64,000 nucleotides of DNA, taken from assembly GCA_021234155.1 (NCBI GenBank), contig JAJEKV010000048.1:2139873-2203872 (forward strand), in the 5' to 3' direction. Every line of letters begins with the position of its first letter. Within the stretch, counting starts at the first letter, position 1. Source of the DNA: Isoetes taiwanensis. Its lineage: Eukaryota; Streptophyta; Lycopodiopsida; Isoetales; Isoetaceae. This document shows positions 1 to 13,200 of the stretch, piece by piece. A model generated the notes under the pieces. That model did no database searches. It was given only the letters and a program-made list of their open reading frames with translations, and had not been told where the DNA came from. Both the position numbers and the translations under genes were made by a program.

Positions 1-120
1 TCTCACCCATCTCTCCCAATCTCCCATCTCTCCCAATCTCCCATCTCTCATATTCTCTCTCATGCTATTTAAGTCAGCATGTGGCCAATGCCTCCTCCCT
101 CCCTCCCTCCCTCGCTGTGT
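1..120. repeat. pyrimidine-rich simple sequence
   Basis: The first bases repeat a TCTCCCA/ATCTCCC pattern, and a short run of CTCC units follows near 105-115. There is no coding signal before the reverse transcriptase that begins around 125. Confidence 0.6.
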
Positions 121-1412
121 GCAATGATAGATTCTATTGTTGGAAAAAGAAGCCCCCTATATGCTGTCTTTGTTGACTTCTCTAAGGCTTTTGATATGGT
201 GAATAGAAAAAATCTATGGAAAAGAATGGATGATTTAAGCATTCTTGTTGAATACAGAAAAGCGATTAGAAAGCTATATGAAAAGGTATTGGTTCAACTA
301 TCTTTTCTATACGTAAATCTTGGAATAATTTTGTGAGAGCAATGTGGGAGTAAAACAGGGGTGTCCTCTATTGCCTACATTGCTTGGCCTTTTTATAGAC
401 CAACTTGAATGTTGGATGCGGGACCATGGTGGAGATAAAACGCCTATAAATGGGTATGTCCTTATGCTCCTTTTATATGCTGAAGATGTGGTATTGCTAT
501 CTAGGAGCATACAGGGGTTCCAAAGGCATTTGGATATGCTTTGTGATATAAAGGCATGCAAGTTAATATGGGTAAGACCAAAGTGATTGTGTTTGGAACA
601 AACAAGATTGATCATTTAAAGTTCTATTATCAAGGTGAACTTGTAGAAATTACCGGGGCTGAAGTACCTTTGGGATATTGGTGGCAAGAGTCCAAATTAA
701 AACCTCAAGCAAGAGCAAAAGTAAATGGTGGCATCAAAAACACTTTTACGCACGCAAATACATTAATGCAAAAAAAGCGTAGATATGGAACTTTAGCTTG
801 AAAATACTGCTGCTATTATAACACCGTCCAACTGCGGATTTGCATGGATGTGAAGTATAGAGTCCCTCGGGATTGGCATCTGGAGACTGGGAAAAAGTGC
901 CTAGAAAGGCCAAAAGTAAAATTCTTTCTATCAAACTTGAACAAAAATGCAAACTCCCTGGGCGACATGATGTTAGTAGAATATGGGATGCCTGCCACTG
1001 GAGCGCAGGACGCCAGTACAAAAGATGATAGTTCCCACATGGTTCCAATGGTCTTGCCTTTTAGAGGACATGGAGAGATAAGTGCAAAAGGGAGTTTTAT
1101 AGGACTCATATTAATCCTACATTGCAAAAGCATTTGGCAGAAGGGATTTCCACGAAGCATATATAGGCATGCCATCTGTAGGATGAGGTTGAGCTCACAT
1201 AGGCTTGGTGTTAAAATAGGCAGGTAGATCCTCACGAGCTTAGACTGTGTAAGATATGTGACGCAAGGATATTTAAAGATGAGGAACATGTACTTCTAGA
1301 TTGCCCTGGTTACAGAGATATTCGAGAGAAGTATGATGTGTATACTGACATGTTGATGGCTTTCTTTGATTTTCCAGATCACATATTGGGAGATGTACCA
1401 TTGACATTTTAG
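121..1412 (+). mobile_element. LINE (non-LTR retrotransposon) 3' half: RT plus C-terminal zinc knuckle, decayed
   Basis: The translated DNA, spread over several frames, shows the ordered motifs of a LINE reverse transcriptase. Motif A is FVDFSKAFDMV near 170-200. Motif B is GVKQGCPLLPTLLG near 344-385. Motif C is YAEDVVLL near 477-500, where the usual YADD has its first Asp replaced by Glu. A thumb-like segment with VNMGKTKVIVFG follows near 559-597. An open stretch at 1224-1412 holds a C-terminal cysteine-histidine motif (CKICD, then EEHVLLDC and PGYRDIREKY), as LINE ORF2 proteins have after the RT. Frameshifts between these blocks and the altered catalytic motif make it inactive. The endonuclease end is cut off by the window or was never copied (5' truncation is usual for LINEs). 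Confidence 0.88.
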
Positions 1413-1569
1413 AGCATAGGGACGATGTTTTAAGAACCTTAGAAGTAGATGAGTTAGAAGTAAGAGAGATTAATGCATTACTAGATGCATTATATGACTT
1501 GTTTTATAATGTTGAATGTATAAGTTGAACGTCTTATAGACCTGGCGATTTCACAAACATAACAATCAA

Positions 1570-1643
1570 ATTTCATTTCATGTCATTTCATTTCATTTCA
1601 TTTCATTTCATTTCATTTCATTTCATTTCTTTCTCTCTCTCTA
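1570..1643 (+). repeat. (TTTCA)n tail of the LINE, grading into TTTC/TC repeats
   Basis: About ten TTTCA pentamers in a row are followed by TTTCTTTCTCTCTCTCT. They lie about 160 bases downstream of the LINE zinc-knuckle ORF, on the sense strand, where a LINE 3' tail belongs. Confidence 0.85.
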
Positions 1644-1969
1644 GCAAAGACAGGAATATCATGTTTCAAGTTCTCGCGGGACCGCGAAAGCATAAGATAG
1701 CAAATGCAAGAAAAATGAGCAAATTTTGAAAGATGCCTGGCAATATCAGGATATGATCAATGAAGAGGCATACCAGCCCAATGCACGCAACATTTTAGCT
1801 TGAAGTTCAAAAAATGAAAGAAGCAAGGCAAGCAGGAAAAAAAAGCAATTTGGAGAAATGGCAAAGTAATATTAAAAGATCAAGACTAGGGATCAGAGGC
1901 CATCAGGATATATGTGCGTGGTTACTAACTAGTTGGACAAAGAAAAAGTGGGCGGCCCATGAGTGACGT
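1644..1969. other. no recognised feature
   Basis: AT-rich sequence between the tail of the first LINE and the endonuclease start of the next. I see no conserved protein segment or repeat here. Confidence 0.5.
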
Positions 1970-2940
1970 TTTAACCTTTGGGATGCTCGCTCTTAATTGA
2001 AACCCATGAGCTTGAAGAGATGGGCCTTCCAGAATAATTGTTACACAATGATACATTCCATGGAATAAGAAGTGATGCGGCTAATAAAAGGCTTTCATAT
2101 TGCTTGCTATCTCAAAGACACACTCAAAGGATGTGTACTCCTAGAGAAAGCAGCAAAACAGCAAAAGTAATTCCTACTTATTGAAGTATCTGGAAAATAC
2201 AAAAAAACATACATAGGAGGCTGTTATTTTCCACCCAAGGAATCCCCCACATACGATGACGATAATATGGATGATGATGATCCTTTTCACAATCTAGAAC
2301 AAGAGATCATAGGCTCATGGGAAGTGGCGAATCACTCATAGGTGACTTTAATGGAAGAATTGCAAATAAAACAGTATATGTGAGCAAAGATATCCTGGGG
2401 AACCAATGTATGGATGGAGAGATCAGATGATGAGGATATTCATAAGGCAAAGTTTGCCCAGAGTACGATGATATGTATGATATGTGACGTTTCAAGGTGG
2501 GCATCATCCGCTAATATGTGTGGGGACTAGGTATGGTAGTCTATAATGGGTATCAAGAAAGTTTGGTTTGCACTCAAAAAGTGCACGCCTAGTGGTCCCC
2601 GGGAGGTAGAGGTCCTGGTAGTAGAGACTTAGTCATCGTAAGAGATTTCATACATAAGGATTGATATCATTCAAGAGTTTGTAGCTGAATAATTTAAATG
2701 TAATCTGATCTGCTCACTGGTAATCACATTAGAAGAAATACCAAAGCTATCAAGCAATAGGACAACGGAAAAAGTATCACATCATCCAGAATGAATCACT
2801 ATAAAGCAAACAAGTTTGAAGAAGCATGTGAACATAAAGTCTAAAAGATGATATGGCCGTGATACAACACCACCACTCCTTACCACTGCTACTACGCTGG
2901 CCCAATAGGATCGCTAAACTACATTGGGCTGATCAAGTGG
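1970..2940 (+). mobile_element. LINE endonuclease (APE-type) fragment with EN-RT linker, decayed
   Basis: Conserved endonuclease pieces appear in order across shifting frames. They are ETHELEEMGLPE near 2000; a CYFPPKESPTYDDDN segment near 2221-2270; the catalytic-loop motif GDFNGRIANKT near 2342-2370; and SRWASSANMCG near 2490-2525, the region that normally leads into the conserved DY (here partly mutated). A lysine-rich KANKFEEACEHKV segment near 2808-2840 fits the linker between EN and RT. No RT follows, so the copy is broken or overlaid by the next LINE. It is of the same general type as the element at 121-1643. Frameshifts and stops exclude function. Confidence 0.72.
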
Positions 2941-3189
2941 ATAATGAGTCTCATATATAGGTTGGATATAGACTTAGAATATCCTCCTACATCCATCTCG
3001 ACAATGAAATTAATCTCCCGAATGTGCTGTTGCTCTCCTCCTCCTAAAAGGGAAGGTGTTGTCCAGTGGCCCGCTAGGATGGGACTCGCATCTTCATTTG
3101 TTTGCAAGAGCATAAATGTAAGAAGAGGATGGCTGCTGTTGCAGTAATCATTGTAAGCATAATGTTCTTGGTGGCGCAGACTGCAAAGG
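2941..3189. other. no recognised feature
   Basis: Short open frames exist on both strands but none resembles a known family. This is spacer between two LINE fragments. Confidence 0.45.
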
Positions 3190-5690
3190 CTGGTGTCCTT
3201 ACAAAGATGGAGGAGGACTGTTATTAAAGGTTTCATTTACTCAGTTGATGTGATTTGGATCGGGTGGATCATATCAAGTGGTTTGATAAGGGGCAAGAAT
3301 GGGGATTGGTTAATGTATGATAATCTAATTCATCACGGAGAGAGGTATGCGATTGTGGGCTTCTTTGGCGATCCAAATTAGTTATCGAGGTTAAACCGCT
3401 GCATGGATCATGGTGGGTGATTTAACATGGCTGGAGCTTGCTAGCGATGCATGTGGCAGAGTGTAGATAAAAGTGGGTGGCTTTGAACGGAGCAATGGCA
3501 TCAGCTTTGATACAAGATTGTGGCTTCATAGAAGTTGAGGGTCCCCAAGTTTTACTTGGTGTAATGGCCGGTTGGGTGGTGGTAGAGCATATGCAAGACA
3601 TGATAGAGGCTACTATAATAAAGCTTTGGCAAAGAACCCTCAAGTATACTTTTCATCGCGGAGAACCTCGCGAATAATGCTGATTTCTGACCATAATCCA
3701 CAATATTTTGCTCTCTCAGCATCAAGCAAGGCATGTCGTGATCTAAGACATATTTCCCAAGTCAATACATTTTTTCTTGAAGGATGAGTATTTTGGCAAA
3801 GGATGTGACAAAGTATGGTTCACTTCTTTCTTCTCGGCTACTGTGGCAAATGGCATGCATTGCTTCGATGCTCGCCACCGCGGAAGTCTTTGCCAAAGGT
3901 TGGGGTCGCGGAGTCGTGGGTTACGAACCGGAGCCTTCACCGCTCTTTATCAACAAATTTCTTGAGGCATGCGTGACCGCTGGGCCCCTGCTGAAGGCCA
4001 GTGGAGAAGCAAATTTTGTGTAGCATCTCGCATTGAATCAATAGGTGCAATTTGCTCAGACAAAGCCGGGTTAAAAATGGTTCAAGGAGGTAGACCGGTG
4101 CACAAGTTTTTCTTCGTGAAATGCCAAAACAAGAAAAGCTAGCCGATTCTTCGCCTCTCGCATCTCGCATGGCTTGTTGTTTCGTGATCCAACTAAGCTT
4201 TAGAGGCTTTTTGCACTATCACTTTTCTCTCGCTTCTTCATTGCTCTACGCCTTCCCTTTCTCACCGATTGCCGCTTTGCTTGCTGAAGGTGCATCCTAT
4301 AGTCACCACGAGCAAAGGGCTACTTTAGAGGCCGAGATCAGCCGTAATGATTTAGCCGAAAATACATTTTCTCTCAAGAGAGGCAAGTGTCTAGGTCTTG
4401 ATGTATTCCTGGAATTTTCCAAGAGTATTGGGATTGACTTGATGCGTGTGTGTATATGCTTTTCGATTTTCCAAAAGACAGGTACCTAGACAAAAATCCT
4501 CAACCTCGCTGTATCTGTCTTTATTCCAAAATGTAAGGATCCCTTCCATTTCAGGATTGGCTTCCATTACCTTGCCGTCCTCGGGCAGTACAAGATCTTT
4601 GCTAAAGCTTTTGCTCTAAGCTTTGTATACATCGAGTCCATCTCTTCCACATAGTCAAGCTGGCTGGCCATGGTCTTGAATAATGGCAAAGAAAGATAAG
4701 TGGTCTCTATTGGGCTAGAAATGCATGGCTACCCCATTGTCTACTTGAAGCCGATTTTGCAAAGCATATGACAGTTGCTGGATCGGAGTTTCTCGAGCAG
4801 CGTCCTTTACGCTTTGGTTTTGGTGCCCAGCTCACAATAGACGCAGGAAATCCTCATTATTCTGCTGTTCTTAGTTCTTTTCAAGGAAAACCACGATATT
4901 TTTTCGTAGGACGGGCATTCGGCCAGTATTGTCCCGCACCACGCTTTTACAATTGTGGTAGAGATTCTTTCTCGTGCATTCTCTTGTAAGATAGGAAGGC
5001 ATCCTCGTATGGCCTTCCCAAGGAATACGGTTCACAAGAGATTTGTAATTAGTACACAAATGATACTCTTCTTGTTCTTAATGGCCGATGAGCGTAATTT
5101 GCGTAATGCCATTTCCTTGTTGGACAGCTGGCTTTGGCTTCTCGTATCTTTTGTGGGATGGCAAAAGTGTACCGCCTTGTGGGCCCTAGACTCTCTAGAA
5201 GTACCGGCCTCTCCGCGGGTTGCATTTCGGAAGGTTCTTCTTCCCGCGGGAAGGCAACTAGGCTTCCGGCATTCCAGCTTGGTATACACCTTCATCTAGA
5301 GACGCTGCGGGCCATTATTAAGGGGTTGAAAAGTGCATTTGTTCCGTGGTCCATACTTAAGCTATCCATGGCCGGGTCGTGTAACCGCGGGCAAAGCCGG
5401 GCCTCTGGCGGTACACAGTCTACATGGCATCCATCTTGCCGGCACCCCGCATTGTAAAGATGCAGCCTTATTGTTCGCGACCGCCGTGAAACTCTTTATC
5501 TTGGGTGGCACCGAAGAAGGAGCCGATGTTAAAATTAGTTGGGCTTAAATGCATGCCCAAACTTTGTGGGGCTGGGATGATTCACTTTCTTTCCGTAGAG
5601 CAAGGTGCTGATTTATGTTCATATAGCTGGATTCTAAAGAATACCGAGCACTTCCGTGACCGCCTCATTTACCAATAATAATCACCCGCC
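3190..5690 (+). mobile_element. L1-type plant LINE: endonuclease and reverse transcriptase, heavily frameshifted
   Basis: Reading all three forward frames gives a nearly collinear L1-type ORF2. The endonuclease is seen as LIHHGERYAIVGFFGDPN (near 3328-3379), a degraded GDFNMA (near 3416), FTWCNGR...ARHDRGYY (near 3550-3612) and SDHNPQYF (near 3685-3710). The RT is seen as VSVFIPKCKDPFHF (near 4510-4550), GQYKIFAKAFALSF (near 4585-4625), SIGLEMHGYPIVYLK (near 4707-4750) and EQRPLRFGFGAQLT (near 4795-4835). An RQGCP-like region follows near 4920. Downstream are WSILKLSMAG (near 5350), HLAGTPHCKDAALLF (near 5429-5475), MPKLCGAGMIHFLSVEQGAD (near 5552-5610) and LKNTEHFRDRLIY (near 5635-5675). The 3' zinc-finger (zf-RVT) part is missing, and there is no intact reading frame. 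Confidence 0.82.
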
Positions 5691-5699
5691 AATTTCAGT

Positions 5700-8600
5700 C
5701 CACGCTTGTTTTTTACTTGTACTTAAGTGTTGTTTTATGCCAAAACAACACCAAAATGGCCCCAAAAAGTCCACGCGGGGCCCGCTGGTCCGGATTTGTA
5801 CAAAGAGATAGTGGTTTTTGCCAAAAAAATCCTACCTGGTTTTCTCTGCACTTTTTTGCTCTTTTGTCAATCTGTCTTTTTTTCACTGCTTGTTTTTACC
5901 TAACTTTTTTCGACGCAATTTTTCTTTGATCGTTGTTTTTGAGGAGCTACGCCGCTGTTTATCTTCCAAAACACATGTAGGTTTAAATATTAGTACACGC
6001 GGAAAACCGAAAAAAAATAGTTGTTTTTTCCTTTTCAATATGTGTTGTTTTGTTTTCTCCACTTGTGTTGTTTTGTTTTCTCCACTTGTGTTTGTTTTAC
6101 ATTGTTTTCCCAAAAATGATATGTAATTTTCAAGAAATTCATATGCGTATTATTATTTTAAAATAATTGTTGTTTTCAAATGTTTCCAATTTCATAGTTG
6201 ATATTTTGTCTCCATATGTAGTTTCTTTTTAAAAGGTGTCATTGAGTTTTCCATTATTGTTTTCCTCATAAAATATAGGTAATTTCAAAAAATCTACAAT
6301 AGTCTTTTGAGAAAAATCATATATTGTTTTTTAAGTACAATATGGTATGTAGTTACTTATAAAATCTACAAGTTATTTTTAAATAAAAAGCATTATTATG
6401 ACATATAAGAAAAATAAATGTTGTTCCTTTAACCAACTAAGTGTAGTGACATCGTGGTATATTTTCAAAAAAAAAATAAAAATCCAAGATTCACTAGAAT
6501 CTAGAAGGCAATATAATCATATTTATTTTTAAACATGACACGACATCATTTTATTATTCTTTTCTGTTTATCTGCACCTAAGCATATCCAAATTTTAAGA
6601 AAGTCTTTTTTTTGGGAATTGAACCCAACCTTCAAGTTCATTAAATTTAGGCTCGTTTTAGAGGCCAAATTTCAATAATCGCAATAGAAGTTACAAATCT
6701 AAATTTAATGTAGTTTTGAGATCAAAATTTTACCACAAAACCTCGAAAAGGAAGCTTTTTATTTCGACCTTAAGACGGTCAGAGAAGACCCGCATGTAAA
6801 GAGATTTTTATTTCCAATCTTAGTTTATATAAAGCGTACATTACAAGTAGGAAAAGTGCAAAAGGCCTCGCCATGCAGCCTCTCCAACGCATTTTCGCAG
6901 CCTGAAAAAGAAGAAAGCCACAATGTAAAAGCAAAGAGAAACATCTAAAGCCTTGAAGGATACTCCCACCAAAGAGAAACATCTAAAGCATCCATTTGTA
7001 TCAATGGCCCGGCCGCAAAACTAATTTTAGGATGTCAAAACCAAAGCGATGTGACTAAGAACTTTCCTATATGGGCTAAGAACTTTCATATGGGCTGAAA
7101 GGCACGCACTACTCAACTGCATTAGGAGTATCGAAGTCGATGGCCCAAAGTGAGCGGCATTGCAGCTATATATGAAACCCTCGAGCATATAGGAGTTCTC
7201 ATAATTTTAGCCTCGGTGGTTGGTAAGTCAAACCCTAACAAATAGCTTATTTGTAATCGATGGTAAGAATCAATTGTATACCGCAAAGACACATGCTCAA
7301 TGAATTCTTACCTCTATCCAAATTTCCAAATCACAGTTTCAATAATATTCTTCAAATACTAATCCGTAGCGCCTTCCTCGAACTAGCAGAGTATTCATGG
7401 GCCAAAAGCATACTCTACTCCATACGCGCAGGGCAGAGCACCACGCCGGATTTGGTATCGCTTACAGCCGCTGCAGGCATTTTTCTCGAGGGAACAAGGG
7501 AGCGCCGATGTCCGCCGTTTACGTAGATGTTCTACGCGATATCACCGTGACACCTAATCTTCGACTGACGCTGTAACCGCGACCATTTGTTCACCGAGCG
7601 ATCCCGACCGCGGCGCATCTAAACTCTCTCGCCTATGCCCATGGAACTCCATCGACAGATGCGCGATGCCCTTCCGTGATTATGGTGGTCTCCCCGGATT
7701 GGCCGGGCCGCTAGACATGGCTATAGATTAGAGCTCAACTTTATTTCTACCCCGACGTGAGAAAAAAAACGCCCATGGCGATTTGGCGCATAATATCTTT
7801 CAAGTAACAATTCTCGTGAGTTTTAACTTTCACCTCATCGCGATCTATCTCCTCAATCTGTCATTCCACTCTAGGCCACCAAAAGTGATCACTTCAAGTA
7901 AAAGGAATCTCCCCATTGTCCGGACATTTTTTCCTTTGCTTCAACATGGGGTGTATGGCCCGGCTCTAATCCGTGGAGGCCGGGCCGCTGTGACTGGGGA
8001 CTGATCTCGTGGTCTGACCACCAATCAAGCAGGCAGCTGCACATGGTGCATGCTCTGATACTCCTCTCAGCAGTTTATAGCCATTCGAGGGAAAGGAAAA
8101 ACAATAAGGCGCGGTGGAGGAAAGGAAAAACACAAGGCACAAAGGTTAATCCGAGGCAACCAAATTACAGGACATGGATCGACACATCTTAGCCATTGAT
8201 CTCACCGCCAATCTCCACCACAATTTGTATGGGCCAATCAGAGAATAGGAGGGAGATCAAGATTCATGCCATCCATCTAAGCCATTGGTTAAATCCACGC
8301 TGGATGCATATTTAAACTCAAAAGTTTTAAAATGTCCCATATTTCTTTGATACTTGTGAAAATGCCCCTATATTATAAGAAGATGGGGAATGTCAAACCG
8401 ATAATTGTTTAAAGTTTATGGAGATGGACAAGTTCTAGAGTATGTCCAACTTAATTGGCCGCGAACAAAAAACGAGGGATTACTCCATACCTCCAATGAA
8501 TTGACATTATTAAAACTTTATAGCTTAGAAGCTTTAATTCACTCGCTCATATTTAACTTGTAGAGATTGTCGGAAACCTCTATGTGTTGGCATCTTTTTT

Positions 8601-9200
8601 TCAATTGAAACCCATAAATGACCAATTTTAAGATCAAGAATTATCATCTACAAATGATAATCCTCTTCAAAACTCCATTATATTTCGATAAAAATCCTTT
8701 GATGCCGCCTCAACAAGTGTTCTTGAACAACTGCTGTGAAATAAATTCACAAGGATCAATTACGTGATATCAAAGATCTCGCGGTTTAATCGCTTCCTCA
8801 AGAATCTATGAACAAGATAATTTCATAAATGCTTATCATATTTTGCGTAAATTGGTGCAGGTCGTGGCCTATTCCACATTACAAACTTCTACTTTGAACC
8901 GAATCATACTAATTAATATGGAAGTTGAATAATAACAAATGAAGCTCGTGTAATATTTATTTCCTCAAGGCATAAAATGCAATTTGACCTCGTGGAAGTG
9001 TATTGCAAATCATTAGTCGCTTTGAAATGTGGGTGATCTTGCATAGTATATCACTTAGAGAGATCAAGTTGACGTTTTAAGATGGACCCTTTAACACCTT
9101 CCTAAAAAGTAGTTTGTCTCAAATGTCCTCTCCATATGGTCCCCGGCAACGGTCGGGCATCTCCCGCAATCCATAAATTGCTCTTCATTGTGACCTGCAA
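5700..9200. other. AT-rich intergenic DNA, nothing recognised
   Basis: Most of this stretch is AT-rich with homopolymer T and A runs. A short tandem duplication of a TTGTTTTGTTTTCTCCACTTGTG unit lies near 6045-6100. A few open frames of 60-90 codons (for example 7260-7526 and 7783-8004 on the plus strand) show no family I recognise and no clear splice or promoter context. Confidence 0.5.
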
Positions 9201-9216
9201 CACACTTAGTGGCAAT

Positions 9217-10015
9217 GCCGGAGCCTAGGTGGTATAAGTTTGAGCCACCTGGCATGTTGGAGCCTTGGTGGTACGCTGAGCCTAGGGCAGGCAGGCTGTT
9301 GGAGCCTGTGTGGCATGCTCGAGCCTGGTGGCATGTCGGAGTCCGCTGCAGAGCGTTTTGGAGGCACTCAGCATCTTAGGGGTGCATGTTGGAGCCTAGG
9401 TGGCATGTTGGAGCCCTTGTGGCATGTTTTTCTGAGCCACCTTTGAATGTTTGAGCCAACTAGCTAGCAATGCTGGAACCCATGTGGTATAAGCTTCTGG
9501 GCCACTGCACTAGAGCCTAGGTGGTGAGTGTTGAGCCAACGTGCGGCATGTTTGAGCCACCTTGGCATATTTGCCCGAGACTATGTGGCAGTGCCGGAGA
9601 CTAGGTGGCATGTTGAAGCCTAGGTGGCCTTGGGATGTTTGAGCCTAGTGGAGGCCGGGGCCCGCGGGCATGTTTGGAGCTACCTTGGCATGTTCGATGG
9701 CATGTTGGAACCCGTAGGAGCATATTGGAGCCATCTTGGTATGTTTTGGTTTTTCACCTTGGCATGTTGGATCCTAGGTGGCATGTTGGAGCCCACATGG
9801 TATGTTTGAGCCACCTTGGAATGTTTAAGGCTAGGTGGGTATATTGGAGACTATGTGGGTATGTTGGAGACTAGGTATGTATGTGTGAGCCTAGGTGGCA
9901 TGTGTGAGCCTAGGTGGCATGTTGGATGTTTCCGCATGCTTCTGAGCCTACTCTGGCATGTTAGGTGGCATGTTGAGGCCTCCATGTGGCACCTAAGTGG
10001 TGACATGGCATGCCA
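9217..10015. repeat. ~19-bp minisatellite, block 1
   Basis: A degenerate tandem array is built from two alternating monomers. Type A reads about CATGTTGGAGCCTAGGTGG and type B about CATGTTTGAGCCACCTTGG. Spacing is mostly 19-20 bp, with frequent small indels. Open frames across the block (MLEPxWHVG-like on +, NMPPRLQHAK-like on -) are by-products of the repeat. Confidence 0.92.
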
Positions 10016-10253
10016 AGAAAGCAAGGCTAAGTTTTGACTAGGCCAAAATGAAAAGATGTCCATCTCTCGGGTCTTTTTATTGGGTGATGTTGGCAATTTT
10101 GGATGACATGGCTAGATGGTGGTGATACGGGACATGATGACTAGGACTCTATGCAAGAAATATGATAACCTTTGAAATTTTGCAGGAGTTTGGCAAGGAA
10201 TAGAATAAAGGGATTCAAGAACTTAAAGCGCCACACACTTCCCCAACTCAACC
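10016..10253. other. junction between minisatellite block 1 and satellite array
   Basis: About 240 bases show neither the minisatellite monomer nor a clear satellite unit. No gene is seen. Confidence 0.5.
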
Positions 10254-13200
10254 GTGCCAGATCGGAAGGTTTTTAGGCTCCGCCTTCAGCGCCAACGCCT
10301 CCCACTACCTCATGACATTGTGCAAGATCCCCGTCCACCGCTAGGGTATGGCTCCAAAATGTCCCCGTGGCCTTGCTATTGTAGGGGCTTTATGTTGTGG
10401 AGGCCAAAACGCGGGTCATTGCACTTGGGATCCTGCGGTACCTTTTCAAACATGCATGCAGCCATGGCAACTGAAATACAATGTGACTTTGATCTATCAC
10501 ATCCCTAATCATTTCGTAAAAATTTCATACTACAAAATGTGTTCTTGACTTAATTGGCGAAGACTGAGGAGGATAAATCCAAACCCCATTTCGCCATTAA
10601 TTTCTATTTGTTTTCAACCGTATTTCACCATGCCTCAAGTGCAACTGAATAAAACTCGACCTCCATAACGTGAACACTACAATAACCTAGGCAACGACAG
10701 GTTTTACGCTTTTGGAGGCCAAACGTAGCTCTACTTCTTTGATAACTAGGTGGACCATTTTCTAAACATGCATGGGGAGCCATGAGAACCGAATAATGTA
10801 GTTTCCTGGCCAACCCGAAAGTGATCCTAAAACAATTTGCTAATGCGATAAGCAAGGTGCTCTGTGACCTCAATCGAAAACTAGGAGGAGATTAAATCCA
10901 AACCCCATTCTCGCGCTTTCATCATTGTTTTCAAACGCAAATGCCGACCATGTCCCAAGTGCAACGGGACCAGGCTCGACCTCCATAACGTGAACCCGCC
11001 AATAACCTCAAGGCAATGTGGTTTACGCTTTGGAGGCCATATACCCTAGCCGACATAACGGTGATCTGTACAATGCCGCGAGGTAGTGAGGGCGCTGACG
11101 CTTTAAGATCTATAGCCCTAAAACTCTTCTGTATAGCTTCTCAATTCCAAAGGTCCTTCTCCTCTCGAAGGTCCCCCGCCACCTAACGGCAACTCTCCCA
11201 CCTGAATCGGGTGGATCTCGACTTAACCGATTCAAATATCATCGACATTACCCCCGACACTGCTTCGTGGGCGTAAGACCACCCCTCGCCTCCAGAAAGC
11301 TACAAAGTAGCTCACAACATGTTCAGAGGAATTGGCCTAGCGAGGGGTGGAGAATACCGCCATGTAGAGGGTTCTCAGTTTCTTTGTTGCAAAATGACCG
11401 TAGCAAACTTGGTCCCCGTACTCTCACTGCTTTGATGACATGGCAGTCAAATTCCATTCCGAGCCTTTGTACCGCCTAACGACAAAAACACTTTGGTTTC
11501 TTTACACTACGACTCAGACACTTTATGTTTGATATGTTCTCCTGAGCTGCATCTTGAATTTTTTGAACCTCGCCAAGCAAGTTACGAAGCTGGATTCAAT
11601 CTGCCGGATAGGGGAAACCGGCCTCGAAGGGGAGGTATTGGCACTGCCTCCTGAGGAGCACCGTAGGAAGCCCGCCTCAGAACAACCAAACCCCATTTCG
11701 CCAGCTTCTATTGCTTCTTGAGCTAATCACAGTTTCTACCGCAAGTCTCAAGTGCAATCAATAGAAACTCGACTCTCCATAACGTGAACCCTACAATAGC
11801 CCGGCAAGGCACAGGTTTATGTTTTGGGAGGCCACAATTTCTAGTCGATTGACCAGGATCTTTGCATAATGTCATGAGGTAGTGTAAGGGTACTTCACGC
11901 CGCAAGACAGAGCCCTAAAACCTTCCGTAAGCAGCTCACCCAAAGGTCCGGTCCGAAGTTCCCCGCCACTCTAACGCAACTCTCCCACCCCGAATCGCAG
12001 GATCTGACCGCCAACTGACCAAACATCGGGCGACACACTCGAGACCAAGGCTCAGTGGGCGTGGCGACCACCGCCTGTGAAGCGCAGTCGCGTCCAACAC
12101 GCTCAGAGGAATTGGCCTTTAGCTGAGGGTGCGTATCACCGCCATGTAGAGGGTTCGTATTTCTTTTGCCGCAAAATGACCGGTGTAACTTGGTTCCTAG
12201 GTAATTTCGCCGTTTCTATCTACATGGCTAAGTCAAATCTTCATTCCTAGGCCTTTGTACTGCCCAACGACAAAACACTTGGGTTTCTAAGCACTGGCCG
12301 ATCACAGGATGCTTTTAAGGCTTGATATGTTCTCCTGATGTATCTTGGTTTTTAACCTCGCCAAGTAAAGTTACTTGAAGCGCGGATCTGAAGCAATGGA
12401 TAGGGGAAAACTCGGTTCCTGAAGGGGAGGTATTGGCATTTCTGCCCCCTGAGGAGCATTGGTAGGAAAGCTCCTGCCTCGTAAATCCAAACCCCATTTC
12501 GCCGGGCTTCTATATCGCTTCTTGTTTTCAATCGGCAGCCGACCATGTCCCGCTAAGTGCAATCCAATAAAACTCTAATCTCCATAACGTGAAACCCTAC
12601 AATAACCCCGGCAAGGCACAGTGGTTTACGCTTGGAGGCCATACCCCAATGATTGGACCAGGATCTTGCACAATGTCATGAGGTAGTGGAGTGGCATCGA
12701 CGCCGTGAAGACTGAGCCCTAAAACCTTCCGTAAGGCCAATCTAAAGGTCCTCTCCTCCTCGAAGGTCCTGGCCACTAACCCGCAACTCTCCCACCCTAA
12801 CTACGATCCGACCGCCAACCCGACTAAAACATCGACATTACCTGGAGACCAAGTTCGTAAGCGTAAGACAACCCCGCTCTAGGAAGCGCCAAAGTAGCCT
12901 CGCGTCCAACACGCTCAGAGTGAATTGGCCTTAGCGAGGGTGCGTAATACCGCCATGTAGAGGGTTCGTGTTTCTTTTGCTGCAAAAATGACCGCAACTT
13001 TGGTCCCTGTGGTAATTTCATGTTTTCGACGACATGGTGAAGTCAAATTCCATTCCGAGCCTTTGTACTGCCCTAACGACAAAACACTTGGGTTTTGCCA
13101 TCGGCCGACCGCAGGACGCTTTATATGGGTTTGATATGTTCTCCTGACAGATCTTGTATTTTTGAACCTCGGCTCGGGCTAAAAGTTAATGAAGCGTGGA

